Positions 25,849 to 34,702 of a stretch of DNA of 64,000 bases are shown here, piece after piece. The first letter of the stretch is position 1. Every line of letters begins with the position of its first letter. The notes beneath the pieces are model-generated. The model saw only the letters and a list, made by a program, of their open reading frames with translations, was not told where the DNA came from and searched no databases. The stretch covers positions 124,001 to 188,000 of the forward strand of contig NZ_JAFEWE010000010.1 of the NCBI RefSeq assembly GCF_017355785.1, written 5' to 3'. The position numbers and the translations under genes are program-made. Source of the stretch: Desertivirga arenae (GTDB taxonomy: Bacteria > Bacteroidota > Bacteroidia > Sphingobacteriales > Sphingobacteriaceae).

Positions 25849-27105
25849 CTATTTCTGCACTTTTATACTTATACTTAAATAAGGTCTTCCGTTATAATCT
25901 ACACTTAGAGCGTTTACAAAGATACAACCATATTTTCCCTCTGGTGTAACAAAATACACAAGGGTATTAGGAGCTAATCCATTCGATTGCTGAGTTCCTT
26001 CAAGTAATGAACGAGTTAGAGTTTCAGCCTTTGCCCTTGTCTCTATTTCACTACTGGATGACAAATTATAGTTAAATACGTTTCCAGAGCTTGTTATAAA
26101 ATTGCTAAACTTTAACGCCCTCTTCTGCCAATCAGTAATATTGTAATCGGGATTGGGATTGGTAGGATTGCTTAGGGAGTATAAATTATAGATAAGTTGA
26201 CCTATACGCTGGGGATTTTGATCAACTTTCGTATAGATTCCAAAGTCTATGTCGACGGAATTTGCTTTCCCTTCATTATAACTATAGGATTTATCCTTAG
26301 ATATTGAGTAGAAGGTCTGTGAATTACCATCCGCAGTTGGAGCATAAATTCTTCTATTGTGTAATAAAATAAAATTCACCTCGGGAACATCAATAGTTAC
26401 CTGCTTATACCCATCACCTATGTACACATTTGTCGAGTTTTGAGCATATATTCTATAACTAGTCTTTCCTACACGATTAGCAACTACTTTAATTAATCCC
26501 GAGTAACTCCTCCTTTTAGATGCATCTAGAACATTCGTTACAACACGATCAACCTGACTATTACCTGTTCCAGGATATTTTTCTACAGTAACATAAAAAA
26601 TATCCTCTTTACCAGAGTTCAAAGAATAATCGATATAAGCTACCTGTCCATCAACTAGCTTTGTATCTCCAGACACAAGGACGGGATTAGCTACCGGATT
26701 TCCTCCATTAAAAACAACTGTAGCGGCAGCTATTTGACTCCCACTTGAGCTAACAGCCCAAACTCTATAAGTACCTGGGCTGGTACTTGTTTTCTTAAGT
26801 TTTACAACACCTGCAAATTTGTTTCTTTCTGCCGCATTTACCGGCAAAGTAACGATTGGAGTGTTACTTCCGGTTTCTGCAATATTAATAGAAAACATTT
26901 GATTAAGTGTTGGATTCGTAGTTGGAGTGCTTACCTCAAAATCTAAAATTACTTCATCATTGTTTAAAGCCGATTTATAATTAACATCGACATCCGTAAA
27001 CCTGTTATAAATATTTTCCGACTCTTTCTTACAGGAGGCTACAAAAATTGCCCCTGCAGTAAGAAACGATATTAGGCTATATCTTATATTCTTCATTTCA
27101 ATCAT
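25849..27105 (-). CDS. Surface lipoprotein, candidate glycan-binding protein (SusE/F position)
   Basis: A 418-residue lipoprotein (lipobox VASC near residue 25 followed by KKESENIY) in third place of a SusC-SusD operon, 21 bp after susD1. I do not recognise the family. The middle shows beta-rich repeats of 80-100 residues (VKLKKTSTSPGTYRVWAVSS, LIKVVANRVGKTSYRIYAQN) that look like tandem Ig-like domains, and a distinct C-terminal domain ending GRPYLSISIKVQK. Third genes at this position often code surface glycan-binding proteins (SusE/SusF/SGBP), so a role in capturing pectin fragments is the best guess. A second methionine at residue 4 is an equally good start. Confidence 0.6.
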   Translation of the reverse strand: MIEMKNIRYSLISFLTAGAIFVASCKKESENIYNRFTDVDVNYKSALNNDEVILDFEVSTPTTNPTLNQMFSINIAETGSNTPIVTLPVNAAERNKFAGVVKLKKTSTSPGTYRVWAVSSSGSQIAAATVVFNGGNPVANPVLVSGDTKLVDGQVAYIDYSLNSGKEDIFYVTVEKYPGTGNSQVDRVVTNVLDASKRRSYSGLIKVVANRVGKTSYRIYAQNSTNVYIGDGYKQVTIDVPEVNFILLHNRRIYAPTADGNSQTFYSISKDKSYSYNEGKANSVDIDFGIYTKVDQNPQRIGQLIYNLYSLSNPTNPNPDYNITDWQKRALKFSNFITSSGNVFNYNLSSSSEIETRAKAETLTRSLLEGTQQSNGLAPNTLVYFVTPEGKYGCIFVNALSVDYNGRPYLSISIKVQK

Positions 27106-27126
27106 TTTTATGAGATTCTCAATACA

Positions 27127-29010
27127 CTATTCAGCCAATGGGTCAAAAGTCCCTCCAGCCCACCCAATAGTAGGTTGAATATTGACTCCTCTATTTACAA
27201 AGTCATCATTGAATGTATAAAAATAATGCTCTTGTGGTACACTAAAAGGTAATAAAGCTCCAACACCTGAAACAGTAAACTTAACTCTTGCAGGCGGATT
27301 AAAATACTGAAGATAGGTGGCTTTATCATTAAGGTTGAGGCCTTCTCTGAAGCGGGTTGTGCTTCCTGCTTCCAAAGCAGTTTTGGCCGCAGCATCTTTA
27401 ACCGTAAATTCAATACTTTCTAAATCTCCTGAAAGTAAGTGCATTCTTCGGGTTCTTCTGAGATCAGAATTACGCTTATTTTCAAAAGCAAACTCCACCA
27501 TGCGCTCATTTAAAATCAAATCACGCATTTCGCTAACCGATGTAACTCTTCCCAATCCGTAGTCATTAGCTGCTGTACCTTGTTCAATACCCGCTCTTAC
27601 TCTAATTTGCCTTACCATGTCCTTTGCCAAATTCATGTCCCCTGTTTCATTGGCACAATCTGCCAGGTTGAGCATCACCTCCGCCAATCTCAGTTCAATC
27701 CAGTCCATACCGTTTCCTCCAAGATTATTTTGATATCTTACACTACCTGCCGCTAAACCAGGTTTGGTGAACCTTTTACAATAAAGGCCCATTATATTGG
27801 TTTCATCAGCTGCGCCATTATAAGTCCACTGTCTTCTTGTAGTTTTTCCACTTAGTGGCCAAACACTTCCATTGTAAGCAATAGTAGCTTCAAAACGAGG
27901 ATCCCTGTTAACCCAGAATACCACAGGATCATAAGTATATTTACCGTTTGTTACTGAAATTGGATTTCCGTCCTTCATGGGATAGGCGTCAACAAGCTTC
28001 GTAGTAGCTCTATAACCAAGAATAGGACTTGCTCCTCCACTTTCCGAACTCGGCCGGGATCTAGCTTCCGCGTCCTGACCTCTTCTATCAATTGTTTCGC
28101 TATAAGGTCTTACTATAATTGCCTCTGAATTAGGCTCTACGCGAAAAATATCTTCATATTTCGTAACTAGTCTTTTTTGACCGTCTAAAGCCATTTGATA
28201 AGCTGCTTTATTTGCTTCTAAGGCAGTTGCCCACCTACTTTGATCATTTTGAGGGTTGAATTGAGGACTTGCCCAGTATAAAAGCGCCTTTGCTTTCAAA
28301 CAAGCTGCCGCAAGACGATCTAATCGTCCCCTACCTGTTCCATCATCCCAAGTCACATTTTTCAACTTAGACATTGCTGAATCTAAATCAGACACTATCA
28401 CTTTAAAACATTCTTTTGCACTAGCTCTACCTTGTGCAGTTACATTCTCAGGATCTTGTGGCTCCAAAACCAGCGGCACTCCTCCGTAAACTTTTACAAG
28501 GTCGAAATACACCATTGCCCGCAAGGCGTAATACTGCCCTAAGAATCTATCCTTAGTTGCTTGTAGAAGGGTCCCTTCGGGGATAAACTTGATTGCGTTG
28601 TTGCATCTCGAAATATCCATATACTTATTATTCCCCGCATTAACCGTGTAGACATTACCAGCAAACCTTACATCATTGTTATTTAATGGAGGAACTTGTA
28701 AACCAAGTGCCTTTCTTGCCATTTCATCTCCCACAGGGAAGCAATTTTCGTCACTAGCGTAATGGACTCCATAACGGCCATTCATGTTATTAGTGTTGAA
28801 ATTTTCATATAGGAACATTGGCATAATCACGTCATATGCGCGATTTAAATGCATATCCAATGCCCCTTCAGTACTCCATATCGCTGCATCTATTCCACCT
28901 CTGTCAGGTAGCATAAAAAATTCATCTTTATTAACACATGCAGATAAACCAGCGGAAATCGAAAAGACTAATAAAGATTTTTTTACTATATTTTTATATT
29001 GTTTTAACAT
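27127..29010 (-). CDS. SusD/RagB-family outer-membrane lipoprotein 1
   Basis: Surface lipoprotein that forms the lid of the SusC1 transporter and binds pectin oligosaccharides. An ATG at 29034 would add eight residues and overlap the susC1 stop; I prefer the ATG at 29010 because it gives a normal lipoprotein signal (MLKQYKNIVKK, then lipobox GLSAC). Typical SusD features are visible: RYYALRAMVYFDLVKVYGGVP-like sequence (ALRAMVYFDLVKVYGGVP), the RagB region NERMVEFAFENKR, and a tryptophan-rich C-terminus (TIGWAGGTFDPLAE). It lies directly after susC1 under the same promoter. The family call is firm. Confidence 0.92.
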   Translation of the reverse strand: MLKQYKNIVKKSLLVFSISAGLSACVNKDEFFMLPDRGGIDAAIWSTEGALDMHLNRAYDVIMPMFLYENFNTNNMNGRYGVHYASDENCFPVGDEMARKALGLQVPPLNNNDVRFAGNVYTVNAGNNKYMDISRCNNAIKFIPEGTLLQATKDRFLGQYYALRAMVYFDLVKVYGGVPLVLEPQDPENVTAQGRASAKECFKVIVSDLDSAMSKLKNVTWDDGTGRGRLDRLAAACLKAKALLYWASPQFNPQNDQSRWATALEANKAAYQMALDGQKRLVTKYEDIFRVEPNSEAIIVRPYSETIDRRGQDAEARSRPSSESGGASPILGYRATTKLVDAYPMKDGNPISVTNGKYTYDPVVFWVNRDPRFEATIAYNGSVWPLSGKTTRRQWTYNGAADETNIMGLYCKRFTKPGLAAGSVRYQNNLGGNGMDWIELRLAEVMLNLADCANETGDMNLAKDMVRQIRVRAGIEQGTAANDYGLGRVTSVSEMRDLILNERMVEFAFENKRNSDLRRTRRMHLLSGDLESIEFTVKDAAAKTALEAGSTTRFREGLNLNDKATYLQYFNPPARVKFTVSGVGALLPFSVPQEHYFYTFNDDFVNRGVNIQPTIGWAGGTFDPLAE

Positions 29011-29020
29011 TGCCCAGATT

Positions 29021-32000
29021 TTATAAATTAACACTTAAACCCATTGAGATTGTCCTTAACATAGGATAATCATAACCACTTGAGGTATACGGGTCCTTAT
29101 AAGGAAGTGGATTTACGATTGTCCATAAGTTATTTCCAGTTGCAAGGAGACGTAAATTGCTCATACCTAACTTACTTGCAAACTTTGCGGGAACACGATA
29201 ACTCAATGTCATATTGTTGATCCTAATCATAGTACCATCAACTGCCCAGAAATCGGAGTTCTTTGCAATCGTTGGATCATCAAATCTTGGATAGAAGCCA
29301 TTTGGATTTTCAGGAGTCCAACGATCCTTCCAAATTGTTAGCACATTTCTTGTTCTCGACGGTGCGTTCCGGGCTTTACTGTCGTAAAATACTTTTCCGC
29401 CCAACCGTGCATTAAGGTTTGTACTGAGACTTAGAGATTTATAATTAAGATTTACACTAATACCTGAAGAGAAGAATGAATTCGTATTTTTAAATAAAGG
29501 CACCATATCCAAATCTGAAATGACACCATCTTCATTCGTATCTTCGTAATAGGACCATCCTACTTCCGGAATTCTGTTGTAAACTTTATAGTTAGGATTT
29601 GCTTGTCTGAAAGCCTCCGCTTCTGCTTCTGTTCTTAAAATACCTTTATATCTTAATCCGAAGTTTGAACCGTTGTATACCCTTGGATCAGTACCAACAA
29701 GAACAGGATCATCTCCAACGCGATTTTTATAAAGATCTCCGGGAGTGTAAATGGCTTTATCCACAACAGAATTGCCCCAACCAAAATTTATACTAGTGCT
29801 CAAATTCAGGTCCCTGGCCAATTTAGCTTTGTAACCGACCGTAAATTCCGAGCCCCAATTATAATATTCTCTATAATTTACCACAGGAGGGGTGAAACCT
29901 GCGTAGAGCGGGTATAAATTACTTGCACCTCTGTCAAACCCATCAAAAGTTTTATTTCTGAAAAACTCAACCCCTAAATCAACTTTGCTGTTAAGGAATG
30001 AAGCTTCAAAACCGGCATTAAAGGTTTTTTTCTTTTCCCATGTAATTAAAGGATTAGGAAAACTTGATGGATTCAGACCGTTTCCATTATTGGCTGTTCC
30101 GAAAAGGTAGCCATTCGTCGCATCTACAGCATACCTTTCTTGCCACAGTCTTGGATTATTTGCATCACCGACCCGGTCATCTCCCGTTATTCCATAATTA
30201 ACTTTGAATTTTAAGAAATTGATAAAGGATATATTGTCTTTAAAGAAATTTTCATTGCTGGCTATCCAACCAAGACCAATACTAGGCGACACTCCCCATC
30301 TGTTTCCACGAGCAAAGTTTGAAGAAGCATCAATACGTGCAACCGCCTCCAATAAATACTTTTTACTAAAATCATAACTTAAACGGCCAAAAAATGAACG
30401 TTTGGTCGTTTCTAAAATAGCCGAGCTTTCCCTCGTCAAAGTACTAGGATTAAAAGCCCACCAATCCGATTTTTCCGGAATCAGCTGATTCGAAAATTTG
30501 ACTGAAAGATTTTCCCAATAGGAAACAGTTTGTTCACCACCTGCAGTTGCATCAATAGTGTGGGCGCCAAAAGTATTGGCATACTTAAGGGTAAAGAAAC
30601 CCTGATAACTATTGGAACCCGAGAGCGCTGGAATCATTGTAGCAGCTTGTGGAGCCACAATATCAACAAACGGTGAAGTTGCAGGAATTTCATTGCTCCA
30701 GAATTGGTTATTACTACCTGTCCTTACGAAATTATATAATCTGTATGGAGCATTATATTGACGTGAGTTAGATTGATTACTACCTTGGGAAACTTGTAGC
30801 CTTGCAGTAAAACCTTTTAAGTAAGCAGGCTCATAACTTAAGCTTGCATTTATTCTATAGCCAGCATTTTTCCTATTGTCGAAGTAGCCAGATTCAATTT
30901 GCCCGAGCGGATTTCTTAAATTATTAGCAACATGGTTTACAGGTTTGCCATCGATGCTAATAGGTATCCATTGCGGTGTTACAATTATGGATTCAAAAAA
31001 AGTTGCATCATTATCAGAAAAATTATGATTTGTGAGTTGAACATTGTGATCGACGTTAAATGCAATATCTGCTTTAAGCCCCTTAACCATTGTAGCGGCT
31101 AAACCACTTCTGAAAGAATACCTATCATATTGGGCACCTGCGTAATTTGCATTCTCATTTGAATAGCTTCCTCCTGCAAAAAATGTCACTTTATCACTGC
31201 CACCTGAAACACTTAAATTATGTCTTTGAGTTAATGAGGACTGCCACAACTCCTCGTACCAACTTTTGTAGTTAAGTGTTTTAATGTATTCTAAATCAGC
31301 TTCAGTAAAGAAATCTGAAGTAGCGGCATTACTAATTTTATAAGTCTCATTTAACAAGGCTGCATGATCATAAGCAGAAAGCATTTCTGGTGTTTTTGAT
31401 GCATCTGACACCCCAACATAACCATTATAACTTATCCCTATCTTCCCTGCCTTTCCTCTCTTTGTAGTTATTAAGACTACCCCTTTGGCACCGGAAGCTC
31501 CATAAATAGCAGCCGAAGCATCTTTGAGGATAGTCATATTCTCAACCATTGAAGGATCAAGGTTGTCGAAAGCATCCTTATTCACTGTTATACCATCGAT
31601 AATATATAATGGCTCCGCAGTCGCGCCAGCAACAGAACCAGAAGCAGTAGCGTTACGAATATTTAAGGTTATGGAACTCCCAGGTCTACCAGAACTTTGT
31701 GTAACACCAAGTCCGGCAATCCTTCCTCTTAAGGCAGCAGCTACGTTCGGAGCAGGAATATCTTGAATTTCTTCACCAGAAATTGTTGCAACAGAGCCAA
31801 TAATCTCAGATTTCTTCTTAGTTCCGTAACCGGTTACAACAACGGCATTTAATTCACTTGCAGATTCATCCAAACTCACATTAATGGTTGTCTGCCCATT
31901 TGCCTTTACCTCTCGCGCCTTGAAACCTAAGAAAGTAAACACCAATGTTTCATTACCCGTTGGTAAATTCAGTCTGTAAATACCATTAACATCAGTGGTT

Positions 32001-32242
32001 GTACCTGTATTCGTCCCCTTGATTCTTACAGTAACACCAGGCAGAGGCTGACCTTTCGTGTCTTTTACAGTTCCTGTGACATTTACCCTGGATGCCTCTC
32101 TTAGCTCCGTATCTGCACCTTCAAAATTGCCCTCCCCCGCACGAGCTGTTGCAGATAGCAACATCGCTGCAATCAGGGGAACACAAGCTAGTCGTGCCAT
32201 CCTTATTGGAGAGAATCGCTGACTTTGTAGTTGTACACTCAT
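29021..32242 (-). CDS. SusC/RagA-family TonB-dependent transporter 1
   Basis: Outer-membrane TonB-dependent importer of 1073 residues for oligosaccharides, working with SusD1. Order: signal peptide (LACVPLIAAMLLSATARAG, about residues 18-36), a carboxypeptidase-regulatory-like domain (VTGTVKDTKGQPLPGVTVRI, about 52-130), a plug (AVVVTGYGTKKKSEIIGSV near 135) and a long beta-barrel ending in GLSVNL. No STN domain is present, so regulation through an anti-sigma factor is not expected. Its gene has the regulon box with a 232-bp leader. The signal peptide is nearly the same as that of SusC2, so the two pairs are probably related by duplication. Confidence 0.94.
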   Translation of the reverse strand: MSVQLQSQRFSPIRMARLACVPLIAAMLLSATARAGEGNFEGADTELREASRVNVTGTVKDTKGQPLPGVTVRIKGTNTGTTTDVNGIYRLNLPTGNETLVFTFLGFKAREVKANGQTTINVSLDESASELNAVVVTGYGTKKKSEIIGSVATISGEEIQDIPAPNVAAALRGRIAGLGVTQSSGRPGSSITLNIRNATASGSVAGATAEPLYIIDGITVNKDAFDNLDPSMVENMTILKDASAAIYGASGAKGVVLITTKRGKAGKIGISYNGYVGVSDASKTPEMLSAYDHAALLNETYKISNAATSDFFTEADLEYIKTLNYKSWYEELWQSSLTQRHNLSVSGGSDKVTFFAGGSYSNENANYAGAQYDRYSFRSGLAATMVKGLKADIAFNVDHNVQLTNHNFSDNDATFFESIIVTPQWIPISIDGKPVNHVANNLRNPLGQIESGYFDNRKNAGYRINASLSYEPAYLKGFTARLQVSQGSNQSNSRQYNAPYRLYNFVRTGSNNQFWSNEIPATSPFVDIVAPQAATMIPALSGSNSYQGFFTLKYANTFGAHTIDATAGGEQTVSYWENLSVKFSNQLIPEKSDWWAFNPSTLTRESSAILETTKRSFFGRLSYDFSKKYLLEAVARIDASSNFARGNRWGVSPSIGLGWIASNENFFKDNISFINFLKFKVNYGITGDDRVGDANNPRLWQERYAVDATNGYLFGTANNGNGLNPSSFPNPLITWEKKKTFNAGFEASFLNSKVDLGVEFFRNKTFDGFDRGASNLYPLYAGFTPPVVNYREYYNWGSEFTVGYKAKLARDLNLSTSINFGWGNSVVDKAIYTPGDLYKNRVGDDPVLVGTDPRVYNGSNFGLRYKGILRTEAEAEAFRQANPNYKVYNRIPEVGWSYYEDTNEDGVISDLDMVPLFKNTNSFFSSGISVNLNYKSLSLSTNLNARLGGKVFYDSKARNAPSRTRNVLTIWKDRWTPENPNGFYPRFDDPTIAKNSDFWAVDGTMIRINNMTLSYRVPAKFASKLGMSNLRLLATGNNLWTIVNPLPYKDPYTSSGYDYPMLRTISMGLSVNL

Positions 32243-32474
32243 ATTTTATTGTTAGTTTGTTTATTGGTTAGAAGTCAAGGGCAGCTGATATAGATACAAA
32301 ACATAACAATCATTTGCACTAATTGAATAGTTGACAATGAGAGTAAGATGTTGTATTAATACCAATATAGCATCAAAACGTCAGCAGCTCAGAAAATCTC
32401 TTAATAGTTTTTATTGGTTACGCTAAAAGTGACAAAACACACTCTTAACCTCTTTTATTAGTTAGTTATTATCT
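32243..32474 (-). other. Long 5' leader of susC1
   Basis: The stretch between the predicted -7 element and the susC1 start codon is about 230 bp and contains no gene that I can support. Just before the ATG it reads AAACTAACAATAAAAT, which shares AAACTAACAATAA with the end of the susC2 leader. A post-transcriptional control element is possible but no fold is evident by eye. Confidence 0.5.
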
Positions 32475-32539
32475 CAAACTTAAGGTGTTGGAACACAATT
32501 TTAGTATAGAATTTTCTCAATGTTTTGTAGGATGTTAGC
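32475..32539 (-). promoter_or_regulatory. Regulon box and -7 element for susC1-susD1-lipoprotein
   Basis: Half-site GCTAACATCCTACA, 7-bp linker, half-site GAGAAAATTCTATA in gene orientation (32539-32505). The -7 element TAAGTTTG lies exactly 22 bp on at 32482-32475. It is the copy closest to the overall consensus. Confidence 0.88.
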
Positions 32540-32625
32540 AAACAACAGAATTCTTTACTCTTTTCCACGCCATCCGATATATAAGAGAAATTCTTTGGAT
32601 AGTGAGTAAGGAAAGGTTCATGAAT

Positions 32626-32660
32626 TAAACAAAAACGGCCGGATCAAATGATCCGGCCGT
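32626..32660 (-). terminator. Terminator after susC2-susD2
   Basis: The minus strand gives ACGGCCGGATCA, short loop, TGATCCGGCCGT (32660-32635), then TTTTTGTTT. A perfect 11-12 bp stem with a T-rich tail, 22 bp beyond the susD2 stop. Confidence 0.92.
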
Positions 32661-32681
32661 GAAAAAAATTTATAGCATGAT

Positions 32682-34682
32682 TTATTTTAAAGGATCGAAG
32701 GTACCAGCTCCATTCAAGCTGTTCCAACCTTGAGTTTGTTCAAGGTAAGGAGATCCAGTAAGGATATTTTGATGTAATCCGAAGAAGTAATACTCTTTAT
32801 ACCAGGTAAACTTCCAATTTGCCGGATTAGTCTTATCCAAATCATCTTTAATCGAAACCTTAAAGTATTTGTCGTACAACTCATCTATAGGAGTAGTACT
32901 ACGATCAGCTAATGGAGCATTTCCTGTAGCAGGCTTAATTAAAGGATCTGCATTTCCTACGTAGTCTGTTCCATCTAATTTCTTTACTGAAATAGTATAA
33001 CCTGTTCTTCTTGTTCCGTTAAGAGGTGAAAAACCCAAACGAGAAACAGTACCATAGGTATCATCAAATAGCATCCATCTTCTTAAATCCCAGAAACGCT
33101 TTCCTTCGTAAGCAAATTCTACTTTTCTTTCATCTAGAGCAGCTGCAAATAATTTATTTCTGTTTCCAACCGCTGCGGTCAATCCGTAGTGACCATCTTT
33201 GTTTTCAACGCCCGCTCTTTGCCTAATAGACTCTATAAGTGTTAGACCTTCATCAAGCTTACCAGCTCCGATGGCTGATTCTGCCAGATTCAAAACAACT
33301 TCAGCAAATCGTAACTCCATGAAATCTGTTCCGCTTTGATTGAAATTTCCATTATTACCTGTAGAGGCTGTTGGACTGCTTGCTTTACATAAATAAATAC
33401 CACTACTATTTGCACCTAGAGTTTCAGTAGTACCATTATAAGAAGTTGCAGAGGCAGTTTTCTTCCAAACATAGGTCCAGTGTCTATATGTAGCATTAGC
33501 TCCATGTGCCCAAGTTGCTCCGTTATAGACGAAGGTCTTATAAAACCTTGGGTCTCTGTCCTTGTAAAACTTATTCATGGAATAGACATATGTGGAAGTT
33601 AAATCTTCTTTTTTCTTTCCATCTTTCATAGGGAAGGCGTCTACCATTTCCCTAGTCGGAGAAACTGATCCACTTCCCAGTAAATCTCTCGGTCTAATAG
33701 CTTGCTCCCAACCATTATTCTTTGTTGTAGTACCACCAATAGCTCCATTGTTAAAACCAAACACTATTACGGCTTCTGGATTATTTACTTCTTGGAACCA
33801 CATATTTCCCCAGGCTTCAGCATTAGCCAGATTTCCAGTCTTATACAATCCGAAGGAATTATCTTCAAGTAATTTCTTTGCGGCTGCATTAGCATTGTAA
33901 GCCCGTTCCCAACGAGTCACATCATCATTCCGGTTAAACAATGGACTGGCCCAAGTTAATAAAGCTCTACCTTTTAAAGCAGCTGCCGCACCGCTGGTAA
34001 TACGTCCCCAATCAGTCGTAGAAGCCCATTTTCCAGGTAACAATTGCGTAGCTAGATCTAAATCCGCACATATTTGCTCAAGTGTAGCAGAGGAAGAACT
34101 ACGGGGAACACTATTAGCATCGCTCTCACCAGAGATAGGATTTTGAGGCGTGAGAACTAATGGTACTCCTCCATAAAGGCGCCATAACTCAAAGTATTGC
34201 CAGGCTCTCCAGAAATACATCTGTCCTTTCAACTGATTTCTTGTGGCTTCATCTATACCATACTTGTCAATTTCAGCTAAAAACAGATTGATTTGCTTTA
34301 ACCTTGTCCAAGTATTATTGGCGATTCCATCTGTCATACGCTGACCAAAATATTGATTAGCATGACTATTAAGATAAGAGATCTGCGCCCATTCTTTGTT
34401 CCAATCTGTTTCACCAGCTAATTCCTCAGTTGTTTGAGTAAAAAGAGAATTGTAAACGCCATTTGCGGTTGCTGCCTGGCTGATAATAAAAGATTGAGCA
34501 TTATTTGCGGGTAAAAACAGACCATAGACGTAATCGACATAAGCTTTAGCTAAGGTAGGGTCCTTAAAAACCTGCTCATTTACCCCATTATAATCTTTCT
34601 TTTCTTCAAGAAAGTCATCTTTGCAGCTTGTTACTACTAAAGAAGCAGCAAGAAGCATATATATAATTTTACGAGTTTTCAT
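32682..34682 (-). CDS. SusD/RagB-family outer-membrane lipoprotein 2
   Basis: Surface glycan-binding lipoprotein of 666 residues paired with SusC2; the lipobox VVTSC is near residue 20. SusD hallmarks are QMYFWRAWQYFELWRLYGGVP near residue 150, a helical TPR-like core (AAALKGRALLTWASPLFNR), the RagB region LDERKVEFAYEGKRFWDLRR, and the C-terminal SLNGAGTFDPLK. It starts 20 bp after the susC2 stop and ends in a strong terminator, so susC2-susD2 is a two-gene operon. Its length is above average for the family, as expected for lids of transporters for large branched substrates. Confidence 0.93.
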   Translation of the reverse strand: MKTRKIIYMLLAASLVVTSCKDDFLEEKKDYNGVNEQVFKDPTLAKAYVDYVYGLFLPANNAQSFIISQAATANGVYNSLFTQTTEELAGETDWNKEWAQISYLNSHANQYFGQRMTDGIANNTWTRLKQINLFLAEIDKYGIDEATRNQLKGQMYFWRAWQYFELWRLYGGVPLVLTPQNPISGESDANSVPRSSSSATLEQICADLDLATQLLPGKWASTTDWGRITSGAAAALKGRALLTWASPLFNRNDDVTRWERAYNANAAAKKLLEDNSFGLYKTGNLANAEAWGNMWFQEVNNPEAVIVFGFNNGAIGGTTTKNNGWEQAIRPRDLLGSGSVSPTREMVDAFPMKDGKKKEDLTSTYVYSMNKFYKDRDPRFYKTFVYNGATWAHGANATYRHWTYVWKKTASATSYNGTTETLGANSSGIYLCKASSPTASTGNNGNFNQSGTDFMELRFAEVVLNLAESAIGAGKLDEGLTLIESIRQRAGVENKDGHYGLTAAVGNRNKLFAAALDERKVEFAYEGKRFWDLRRWMLFDDTYGTVSRLGFSPLNGTRRTGYTISVKKLDGTDYVGNADPLIKPATGNAPLADRSTTPIDELYDKYFKVSIKDDLDKTNPANWKFTWYKEYYFFGLHQNILTGSPYLEQTQGWNSLNGAGTFDPLK

Positions 34683-34702
34683 TTTTATTCTGTAAACAGC
34701 TA

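Noticed and set aside
27127-29034. Start of susD1 at 29034
   Set aside because: It would overlap the susC1 stop and give an unusual N-terminus; the ATG at 29010 gives a normal lipoprotein signal.
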